Positions 1 to 5,956 of a stretch of DNA of 15,328 bases are shown piece by piece (the stretch's first letter is position 1; each line of letters opens with the position of its first letter). This DNA is from CAG-877 sp963589235 (GTDB taxonomy: Bacteria > Bacillota_I > Bacilli_A > RF39 > UBA660). The stretch lies in contig CAVAJX010000063.1 in NCBI GenBank assembly GCA_963589235.1, positions 1 through 15,328 of the forward strand, written 5' to 3'. The notes under the pieces were generated by a model. It was not told the DNA's origin. It did no database searches and saw only the letters and a list, made by a program, of their open reading frames with translations. Position numbers and translations under genes: made by a program.

Positions 1-1
1 A

Positions 2-61
2 CATTTTAAAGATTTAGAAGAAGCAAAAGATGTAGCTGTTAAAATTATGAAGGGAGTGTAA
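2..61 (+). CDS. 3' end of an upstream gene (partial, unidentified)
   Basis: An open frame runs in from the left edge and stops at TAA 59-61, giving a 19-residue C-terminal tail that includes DLEEAKDVAVKIMKG. It looks like an amphipathic, charged C-terminal helix. The stop codon sits inside the hairpin of an intrinsic terminator, as expected for a real gene end. Too little is present to name the protein. Confidence 0.5.
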   Translation, partial: HFKDLEEAKDVAVKIMKGV

Positions 62-73
62 ACTCTCTTTTTT
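50..73 (+). terminator. Intrinsic terminator of the upstream gene
   Basis: An 8-bp stem (AAGGGAGT at 50-57 pairing with ACTCTCTT at 62-69, one G-U pair) encloses a GTAA loop. A run of T continues to position 73. The hairpin overlaps the stop codon of the partial gene and separates it from tex. Confidence 0.7.
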
Positions 74-90
74 CTTGTCTTGTTTTGCGA

Positions 91-96
91 TATAAT
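91..96 (+). promoter_or_regulatory. Probable -10 box of the tex promoter
   Basis: A perfect TATAAT lies 33 bases upstream of the tex start codon, which would give a leader of about 26 bases. No good -35 box is seen 16-18 bases upstream, where the sequence is the T-run of the preceding terminator. The assignment rests on the -10 box and its position. Confidence 0.4.
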
Positions 97-128
97 TAAT
101 ATATAAAATTTGAAAGAGGTTAGACATA

Positions 129-2285
129 ATGAATGAAATGATAATTAAAAGTATTGCTTCAGATTTAGGTATTTCTGATAAGCAGGTTGTAACTGTACTT
201 GAATTACTTAGTGATGGTAATACTATTCCTTTTATTGCAAGATATAGAAAGGAAGCAACTGGGGCATTAGATGAAGAATCTATTAGAAAAATTAATGAAG
301 TTTATGAGTATCAAGTTAATTTACTTAAAAGAAAAGAAGACGTTATACGTTTAATAGATGAAAAAGGTCTCCTTACTGAGGAATTAAAAAACTCTATTCT
401 TAATTGTTCAAAGTTGGTAGAAGTTGAAGATTTATATAGACCATATAAAGAGAAGAAAAAGACTAAAGCAACAGAAGCTATTGCTTTAGGACTTGAACCT
501 TTAGCTAAAATAATTATGAGTTTTCCTACTAATGGTAGTTTAGAAGATATTACAAAGAAATTTGTAAAAGATGATTTACCAATGGATAAATGTATTGAGG
601 GAGCTAAATATATTATTGCGGAATGGATTAGTGATAATGCTAGTTATCGTAAATGGATACGTAGTTATTTTTATAAAAATGGTATTATTTGTTCTAGTAA
701 GAAAAAAGGTGATGATATAGATCTTAATAAGACATATGAAATGTATTATTCTTACCAAGAACCTATTAAATGGATTAAAGCACATAGAATACTTGCTTTA
801 AATAGGGGAGAAAATGAAAAAGTACTTAGTGTTAGTATTGATATAGATAAAGAGGGAATTCTTTCTTATTTAGAGAAGAAACTTATTAAAAATGATAAAT
901 CTTTTGTTGTTGATGTTGTAAAAGACGCTATAAATGATTCTTATAAGAGATTAATTGCTCCTTCTATTGAAAGAGAAATTAGAAGTGATTTAACTGAAGT
1001 AGGAGAAGAGGCGGCAATAGATAATTTTGGTAAGAATTTGGAAGCTTTACTTTTAACTCCACCAATGAAAGAAAGAGTTGTTTTAGCATTTGACCCTGGT
1101 TTTGTTAATGGATGTAAATTAGCTGTTGTTGATAAAAATGGAAAGTATTTAGATTCAACAGTTATTAAACCATTTTTAAATAATAATACAGAAGAAAGAG
1201 TTCGTTTATCTAAAGAAGTTGTTATACAACTTATAAAAAGATATAATGTATCAATTATTGCGATAGGTAATGGTACTGCTTCTCGTGAATCTGAAAAGTT
1301 TTGTGCTGATATGATTAAGGAATATAATTTAGACTGTAAATATGTAATTGTTTCAGAAGCTGGAGCTTCAATATATAGTGCTTCTCCTATTGCGATAGAG
1401 GAATTTCCTGATTTAGCAGTTGAAAAAAGAAGTGCGGTTAGTATTGGAAGAAGACTTCAAGATCCTTTGGCTGAACTTGTTAAAATTCCACCTGATGGTA
1501 TAGGTGTTGGTTTGTATCAACATGATGTATCACAAAAGAAATTATCTAGTTCATTAGACTTTGTAGTTGAAAAGTGTGTTAATAGTGTAGGAGTTAATAT
1601 TAATACAGCTTCACCTTCATTATTGAAGTATGTTTCTGGTATTACTAAGAAAGCAATAGAAAAGATTATAGAGTATCGTGAAAAAATAGGTAAGATTACT
1701 TCTAGAGAGGAAATAAAAAAGAAAAAACTATTATCTGATAAAGCTTATGAACAAGCAATTGGTTTCTTAAGAGTAGTAGATGGTGATAATATATTAGATT
1801 CAACTGCTATTCATCCTGAAAGTTATGATATTGCTTTAAAACTATTAGATGACTTGGGTTATTCTAAAGATATGATAGGTAAGAGTGAATTAATTAAAAA
1901 ACTTGATACTATTAATTTAGATGAATATAAGGAAAAACTTAATACTGATATTTATACTTTAGAAGATGTTGTTGCGTCATTAAAAAAACCTAATTTAGAT
2001 CCTAGAGATGAGATGCCACAACCTTTACTTAAAAGTGATGTTTTAGATATAAAGGATTTAAGTGTTGGTATGAAGTTACAAGGTACGGTTAGAAATGTTG
2101 TTGACTTTGGAGTTTTTATTGATATTGGTCTTCATAATGATGGGCTTGCTCATATTTCTAAATTAACTACTAAATATATTAAACATCCTAGTGAAGTTGT
2201 TAGTGTTGGAGATATAGTTGACTGTTATGTTGATGATATTTCTTTAGAAAAGGGAAAAGTTAGTTTGAGTTTATTACCTAGATAG
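129..2285 (+). CDS. tex: Tex family S1 RNA-binding protein
   Basis: Tex is a cytoplasmic nucleic-acid-binding protein related to eukaryotic Spt6 and linked in other bacteria to transcription and stress tolerance. The 718-residue length is normal for the family. In order one sees the N-terminal helical Tex region with IPFIARYRKEATGALDE (about residues 33-49) and the DLYRPYKEKKKT segment (about 101-112), a YqgF/RNase H-like fold opening with AFDPGFVNGCKLAVVD (about 320), helix-hairpin-helix repeats with GVNINTASPSLL (about 485-560), and a C-terminal S1 domain (about 645-715, VGMKLQGTV, DFGVFIDIG, LAHISKL). The start is ATG 129, nine bases after GAAAGAGG at 112-119; an in-frame ATG at 138 is a less likely alternative. 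It appears monocistronic or weakly linked to the next gene. Confidence 0.95.
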   Translation: MNEMIIKSIASDLGISDKQVVTVLELLSDGNTIPFIARYRKEATGALDEESIRKINEVYEYQVNLLKRKEDVIRLIDEKGLLTEELKNSILNCSKLVEVEDLYRPYKEKKKTKATEAIALGLEPLAKIIMSFPTNGSLEDITKKFVKDDLPMDKCIEGAKYIIAEWISDNASYRKWIRSYFYKNGIICSSKKKGDDIDLNKTYEMYYSYQEPIKWIKAHRILALNRGENEKVLSVSIDIDKEGILSYLEKKLIKNDKSFVVDVVKDAINDSYKRLIAPSIEREIRSDLTEVGEEAAIDNFGKNLEALLLTPPMKERVVLAFDPGFVNGCKLAVVDKNGKYLDSTVIKPFLNNNTEERVRLSKEVVIQLIKRYNVSIIAIGNGTASRESEKFCADMIKEYNLDCKYVIVSEAGASIYSASPIAIEEFPDLAVEKRSAVSIGRRLQDPLAELVKIPPDGIGVGLYQHDVSQKKLSSSLDFVVEKCVNSVGVNINTASPSLLKYVSGITKKAIEKIIEYREKIGKITSREEIKKKKLLSDKAYEQAIGFLRVVDGDNILDSTAIHPESYDIALKLLDDLGYSKDMIGKSELIKKLDTINLDEYKEKLNTDIYTLEDVVASLKKPNLDPRDEMPQPLLKSDVLDIKDLSVGMKLQGTVRNVVDFGVFIDIGLHNDGLAHISKLTTKYIKHPSEVVSVGDIVDCYVDDISLEKGKVSLSLLPR

Positions 2286-2286
2286 A

Positions 2287-2313
2287 TTTACAGTAATATT
2301 TATTATTTATAAT
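2287..2313 (+). promoter_or_regulatory. Possible promoter for the M48 protease gene
   Basis: TTTACA (2287-2292, 5 of 6 to the -35 consensus) and TATAAT (2308-2313) lie just after the tex stop. The spacer of 15 is shorter than the usual 16-18, so this is tentative. A 10-bp palindrome, TAGTATACTA, at 2318-2327 lies at the predicted start region. No convincing terminator separates tex from this gene. Confidence 0.3.
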
Positions 2314-2370
2314 GTTTTAGTATACTATTTTATCTTTTATGATATTATTGTTTTATAGAGGTGAAGTGTG

Positions 2371-3960
2371 ATGAAGAGAGGTTTAGCTGGAGTATCATTA
2401 ATTACAATGTCTGTTTTATATGGTATTTTAGCAATTATAATTATTCCAATATGTTATTATTTTGGAGTATCAATTTTATTTACAATATTAGTTTTGATTG
2501 CTGTTATAGTGTTACAATTTTTAATTTCTCCAGTTTTGACTGATATATCAATGAAATGGTTTTATAGAGCTAGATTTGATATGGAAATGCCTGCTTACTT
2601 AAAAGATTTTATTACAAAAGTATGTCAGGAACATAATATGAAATATCCTAGAATTGGATATATTAATGATGGAGCCCCTAATGCTTTTACATATGGTCAT
2701 ACTAAAAATGATGCTAGAATTGTTTTGACTAGAGGTACATTTGAGTTATTAAGTGAAGATGAAGTAAAAGCTGTAGTTGGTCATGAACTTGGTCATGCCG
2801 TTCATTATGATATGGCTCTTATGACAATTGCTCAATTAGTTCCTTTAATTTTATATGCTGTTTATGAGATGTTTGCGGAACATGTTGATACAAGTGATGA
2901 TGATAATTCTAAGTTAGCGGCAATTGGATATGTTGCTTATATATTATATATAATTTGTCAGTATATAATTTTATGGTTATCTAGAGTTAGAGAATATTAT
3001 GCAGATAGTTTTTCAGCTGAGGAGTTAAAGAATCCTAATTTACTTGCTTCGGCATTAGTAAAAATAGGTTATGGACTTAGTGCTAGTACTGGTAGGGATG
3101 GAAAGATTTCAGTTTCTTCAAAAAATACTTTAGGTATATTTGATTCTAGAACTTCAAAGACACTTATTGTTAGTAGTTATAATAATGGTGAAGTTTCAAA
3201 AGATAATATTAAGAACGCTATGAAATGGGAAATGTGGAATGTTTGGGCTAAATGGTATGAATTAAATTCTACACATCCATTAATATCTAAGCGTTTAAAA
3301 GCTCTTTCTGAGATGAGCAGTAAATATGGAATGGAACCTTATATTAAATTTGATTTACAAAAAACGGAATCTTATGTTGATGATTTCTTAGTAGAAATTT
3401 TAATTAAGTATTTACCATTAACTGTATTTATTGTTAGTATTTTATTTGCGTTATTCTTTGAAGGAAAAATAGGAGATTATGGTTTGGCTGCCTTTGGTGG
3501 TGTGTTATTCTTAACTGCTTTATCTTCATTTATTCCTTTAAGAAGAAAGTATCCTAATTCTAATTATAAGGAAACTACTGTTGCTGAATTATTAGGTGAA
3601 GTAAAGGTTTCTGGAGTAACAGCTATACCTTGTGTTTTATCTGGAAAGATTATTGGTAGAGGTAATCCTGGTTGTATATTTAATGAAGATTTTGTTATTA
3701 GAGATAAGACAGGAATTGTATTTTTAGATTATAATCAGCCTGTTCATATTATTAATAAAATTTTTGCTTTATTTAAGGCTGGTAATTATGTAGATAAGAA
3801 TATTATTGTTAAAGGCTGGTATAGACGTAGTCCAGTACCATATGTTGAAATTAAATCAATGATTATTGATGGTAAGACTAAAAAGTGTCATACATATTTA
3901 TTTAATAAGATTTTTACCTGGTTACTTGCTTTTGTTGGTTTAGCTATGATATTTTTTTGA
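2371..3960 (+). CDS. M48 family membrane zinc metalloprotease with C-terminal extension
   Basis: Predicted integral-membrane metalloprotease of the HtpX/Ste24 (M48) group, which cleaves membrane or misfolded proteins on the cytoplasmic side. HELGH (residues 138-142) supplies the catalytic Glu and two zinc His. REYYAD (207-212) supplies the third ligand, Glu208. Two hydrophobic helices precede the site (about 8-55), two lie between the zinc motifs (about 148-205), a pair follows (about 343-395), and the last residues form another. Between the last two membrane parts sits a soluble region of about 100 residues with GKIIGRGNPGC and VFLDYNQP, an OB-like beta-rich extension. At 529 residues it is much longer than HtpX (about 290). 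ATG 2371 is chosen because AGAGGTGA (2357-2364) is well spaced for it; the preceding in-frame GTG at 2368 is too close. The stop is TGA, followed by a terminator. Confidence 0.88.
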   Translation: MKRGLAGVSLITMSVLYGILAIIIIPICYYFGVSILFTILVLIAVIVLQFLISPVLTDISMKWFYRARFDMEMPAYLKDFITKVCQEHNMKYPRIGYINDGAPNAFTYGHTKNDARIVLTRGTFELLSEDEVKAVVGHELGHAVHYDMALMTIAQLVPLILYAVYEMFAEHVDTSDDDNSKLAAIGYVAYILYIICQYIILWLSRVREYYADSFSAEELKNPNLLASALVKIGYGLSASTGRDGKISVSSKNTLGIFDSRTSKTLIVSSYNNGEVSKDNIKNAMKWEMWNVWAKWYELNSTHPLISKRLKALSEMSSKYGMEPYIKFDLQKTESYVDDFLVEILIKYLPLTVFIVSILFALFFEGKIGDYGLAAFGGVLFLTALSSFIPLRRKYPNSNYKETTVAELLGEVKVSGVTAIPCVLSGKIIGRGNPGCIFNEDFVIRDKTGIVFLDYNQPVHIINKIFALFKAGNYVDKNIIVKGWYRRSPVPYVEIKSMIIDGKTKKCHTYLFNKIFTWLLAFVGLAMIFF

Positions 3961-3970
3961 ATGTTTAATT

Positions 3971-3992
3971 AGTATGCTTGGGCATACTTTTT
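3971..3992 (+). terminator. Intrinsic terminator after the M48 protease gene
   Basis: A perfect 7-bp stem AGTATGC/GCATACT (3971-3977 with 3982-3988), TTGG loop, followed by a T-run, starts 11 bases after the TGA stop. Confidence 0.8.
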
Positions 3993-3995
3993 CTA

Positions 3996-4024
3996 TGGCA
4001 ATATTTTTTGTTGTATGATATAAT
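3996..4024 (+). promoter_or_regulatory. Promoter of the pseudopilin gene (extended -10)
   Basis: TATAAT (4019-4024) is preceded by TGA, making an extended -10. A weak -35-like TGGCAA (3996-4001) lies 17 bases upstream. The predicted start near 4031 gives a leader of about 26 bases before ATG 4057. It follows directly on the upstream terminator, so the pseudopilin gene has its own transcript. Confidence 0.55.
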
Positions 4025-4043
4025 TTTTTTAGGATTATATGAT

Positions 4044-4048
4044 AGAGG
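4044..4048 (+). promoter_or_regulatory. Ribosome-binding site that fixes the pseudopilin start
   Basis: AGAGG at 4044-4048 is 8 bases before ATG 4057. It lies inside the open frame that could start at ATG 4039, which has no comparable site, so 4057 is the likely start. Confidence 0.6.
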
Positions 4049-4056
4049 TTTTGTAT

Positions 4057-5235
4057 ATGAGAAAGAATAATAAAGGTTTTACTTTAATTGAAGTTTTGGT
4101 TGCAATAACAATTATGGGTATTATAACTGTTATGGCTTTGCCTGGTATTCAACAATTACAAGCACAAAATAGAGAAAAAAAGTATGAAAAATATGCTGAA
4201 TCATTGGTTTCATCAACTAAACTTTATGTTGATTCTAATGAAGAAGATATTTTTGGGTATTCAGTATCTGGTTGTGTTGTTATTAAGTATAAAGAACTTG
4301 AATCAAAGGCTTTAGTAAAAGATTATGAAACTAATGGTGTTAGTTGTGCAGGTGATACTTCTCTTGGCGAGACTTATGTTCGGGTTGAAAAAAAAGGAAC
4401 TAAATATAGTTATAAACCATTTATTACTTGCACTAAAAATGGAAAGTTAGAGTATCAGACTAAAGAGACCGTAGATCAGTGTACATCTGGTTCATCAGGA
4501 GCAACTGGTTCTGGTACACTTAGTGCTAGTATTACCGCAACAGATGAAAGTACTTGGACTAGGCGTAAAACTGTAACAGTAAAAATTAGTACAACTTCAT
4601 CTGGACTTATGTTAAGTAGAAATAATCGTTTAAATTATTGCATGGCTACTTATGATAGTTCGACTAATAAGTATAATTGTGTAGGTGATAAAGAAAGTTT
4701 GTCTCTTAGTCTATCATCAAATCAAAAGGAAATTGTTCTTACTGAAGAAATTGGTTCTAATTTGTCTGGTGAATATTATTTTGTTTTGTTTCCTGGTGAG
4801 GGACAAATTGCCGATTATGCTGGAAATGTTCTTTCAGAGGATGTTGTATCTAATAAATTAAAGTTTGATAATACAGCACCAAAGATTACAAGTATTTCTG
4901 AAACAAAATATTTTTTTGGTACTTTAACTGTTTTACAAATCAATTATTCTAATGAGCCTGCAGAGTCAGAAATTAGTGAAATAACTTATTCTTATGACAA
5001 CTTTTCTAAAAATGAAAAAATGATTTGCCAAACGTTAGAAATATTAGGATTATCGAGATTAGCAAGTTCTCTTGGTTTTGATCTTTGCGATGTTACGAAA
5101 AATCCTTATGAAATGTCAAAAAAACAATTTGATTTTGATACATATGATATTGTTTATTTTAAAATAACCGATGCAGCTGGTAATTCTAGTGTAGCTATAT
5201 ATAATGCTAATACTGGTACTATTTCATATGAATAA
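4057..5235 (+). CDS. Type IV pilin-like (pseudopilin) protein with Ig-like C-terminal modules
   Basis: The N terminus MRKNNKGFTLIEVLVAITIM is a textbook type III signal: prepilin peptidase would cut after Gly7 and methylate Phe8, and Glu12 is the conserved Glu5 of mature pilins. A hydrophobic helix (about 9-30) anchors and assembles it. The pilin-like body follows (about 31-145) with four cysteines that could form disulfides. After a Gly/Ser-rich linker (SGSSGATGSG) come beta-rich modules: one from about 155 to 275 with NYCMATYDSSTNKYNC and ADYAGN, and one opening with DNTAPKI near 271, both like bacterial Ig or Big modules of surface adhesins. At 392 residues it is far longer than ComGC-type pseudopilins (about 100). 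No assembly ATPase, platform protein or prepilin peptidase gene is in the window. Its 3' end overlaps the convergent regulator gene by 17 bases. Confidence 0.82.
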   Translation: MRKNNKGFTLIEVLVAITIMGIITVMALPGIQQLQAQNREKKYEKYAESLVSSTKLYVDSNEEDIFGYSVSGCVVIKYKELESKALVKDYETNGVSCAGDTSLGETYVRVEKKGTKYSYKPFITCTKNGKLEYQTKETVDQCTSGSSGATGSGTLSASITATDESTWTRRKTVTVKISTTSSGLMLSRNNRLNYCMATYDSSTNKYNCVGDKESLSLSLSSNQKEIVLTEEIGSNLSGEYYFVLFPGEGQIADYAGNVLSEDVVSNKLKFDNTAPKITSISETKYFFGTLTVLQINYSNEPAESEISEITYSYDNFSKNEKMICQTLEILGLSRLASSLGFDLCDVTKNPYEMSKKQFDFDTYDIVYFKITDAAGNSSVAIYNANTGTISYE

Positions 5236-5842
5236 TATTTTTATTCCGTTTGATTAATCCGTCTTTTTCTAATTTGTTTAATTCACGCATTAAGTTGCTT
5301 CTATCGACTACAATGTATTCGGCAATGGCTTTGTATGAAGTTGTTACTTTGAATACATTGTCTTTATTCATTCTTTGTTTTAAGAAATATAGAATTTTAT
5401 CTCTTACTGTTTTTTGAGATAATAATTCTATTTTTTCATTTTGTTTACGATTATCTTTTATTAATAAGTCAAATAAAGTAATTACTAAATTATTGTGAAA
5501 AGGACAATTTTTACTACAGTTTTTTAAAATATTATAATAATCTATAAAAATAACTTCGGTTTGATTATTACTTATGATATATATTTCATCTTCTGAATGT
5601 TGAAAAAATAAGTTAGAGAAAATATCATCTTCTTTTAATTCACGCATAATTGTAGTGTTTCCATTAATATCTGTTTTTATGATAGAAGCTTTTCCATAAG
5701 TTATAAATCCAATAAGATTCTTTCTTGAAAAGTTACTTATTATTAACTGTTTGTTTGTAAATACTTTACGAGTTACATTTACACACTTTGACAAATTTTT
5801 TTTAAAACTATTAATCTTTTCTTTTTCAATGGTTTCAAACAT
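5219..5842 (-). CDS. Crp/Fnr family transcriptional regulator
   Basis: A 207-residue DNA-binding regulator. Residues about 15-105 form the cyclic-nucleotide-binding-type beta roll (GFITYGKASIIKTD, REL, EDDIFSN). A long dimerisation helix spans about 117-145, and the winged helix-turn-helix spans about 146-205 (TVRDKILYFL, TSYKAIAEYIVVDRSNLMRELNKLEKDGLI). The recognition helix keeps the Arg equivalents of Crp R180 and R185 but has Ser at the E181 position, so a non-classical operator is expected. There are three cysteines, C20 and the pair C109-x3-C113 followed by P-F-H, a pattern I recall from other Firmicutes Crp/Fnr proteins; it does not match the four-Cys cluster of E. coli Fnr. The start is residue M at 5842, nine bases after AAGGAG; an upstream in-frame ATG at 5875 would lie before the predicted transcription start. 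It is divergent from nrdD and probably controls it and itself. The effector is unknown. Confidence 0.88.
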   Translation of the reverse strand: MFETIEKEKINSFKKNLSKCVNVTRKVFTNKQLIISNFSRKNLIGFITYGKASIIKTDINGNTTIMRELKEDDIFSNLFFQHSEDEIYIISNNQTEVIFIDYYNILKNCSKNCPFHNNLVITLFDLLIKDNRKQNEKIELLSQKTVRDKILYFLKQRMNKDNVFKVTTSYKAIAEYIVVDRSNLMRELNKLEKDGLIKRNKNIIHMK

Positions 5843-5851
5843 TTTAATACA

Positions 5852-5857
5852 CTCCTT
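5852..5857 (-). promoter_or_regulatory. Ribosome-binding site that fixes the regulator start
   Basis: On the minus strand AAGGAG lies 9 bases upstream of ATG 5842. It selects this start over the longer frame beginning at 5875, which has no such site. Confidence 0.75.
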
Positions 5858-5865
5858 ATGAGATA

Positions 5866-5894
5866 ATTTTAACATTTTTTTATTTTTGTTGCAA
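5866..5894 (-). promoter_or_regulatory. Promoter of the Crp/Fnr regulator gene
   Basis: Read on the minus strand: TTGCAA (-35, 5894-5889), a 17-base spacer, TAAAAT (-10, 5871-5866), with TGT directly before the -10 as an extended element. The predicted start near 5859 leaves a leader of about 17 bases that carries AAGGAG. The -35 lies wholly inside the 16-bp palindrome, so a protein bound there would block this promoter. Confidence 0.6.
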
Positions 5895-5902
5895 ATGCAA
5901 CA
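5887..5902. promoter_or_regulatory. Candidate Crp/Fnr operator (16-bp palindrome)
   Basis: TGTTGCAAATGCAACA has two perfect 7-base arms around a central AA. Written as TGTTG-N6-CAACA it has the 5-6-5 spacing of Crp sites (TGTGA-N6-TCACA) with different bases. It lies between the divergent regulator and nrdD. Its centre, 5894.5, is 41.5 bases upstream of the predicted nrdD start (near 5936), the classical class II activator position, and it covers the -35 of the regulator promoter. Confidence 0.65.
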
Positions 5903-5923
5903 GTTAATTTTTGCTATCTGGGT

Positions 5924-5929
5924 TATAGT
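5924..5929 (+). promoter_or_regulatory. -10 box of the nrdD-nrdG-dut promoter
   Basis: TATAGT (5 of 6 to consensus) predicts a start near 5936 and a leader of about 21 bases. The -35 position (5901-5906, CAGTTA) is a poor match, as is common at activator-dependent promoters. The adjacent palindrome would supply the missing contact. Confidence 0.5.
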
Positions 5930-5956
5930 TTAATACATAGAATAGGAGAAGTTATT

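Noticed and set aside
2318..2327. Palindrome TAGTATACTA before the M48 protease gene
   Set aside because: A 10-bp A/T-rich palindrome with no loop is neither a terminator nor a recognisable operator; expected by chance in such sequence.
4039..4056. Longer pseudopilin start at ATG 4039
   Set aside because: The ribosome-binding site AGAGG at 4044-4048 lies inside this extension and serves ATG 4057; the shorter start also gives the normal short basic leader before KG/FTLIE.
5843..5875. Longer regulator start at ATG 5875 (minus strand)
   Set aside because: No ribosome-binding site, and it would begin upstream of the predicted transcription start; AAGGAG at 5857-5852 points to ATG 5842.
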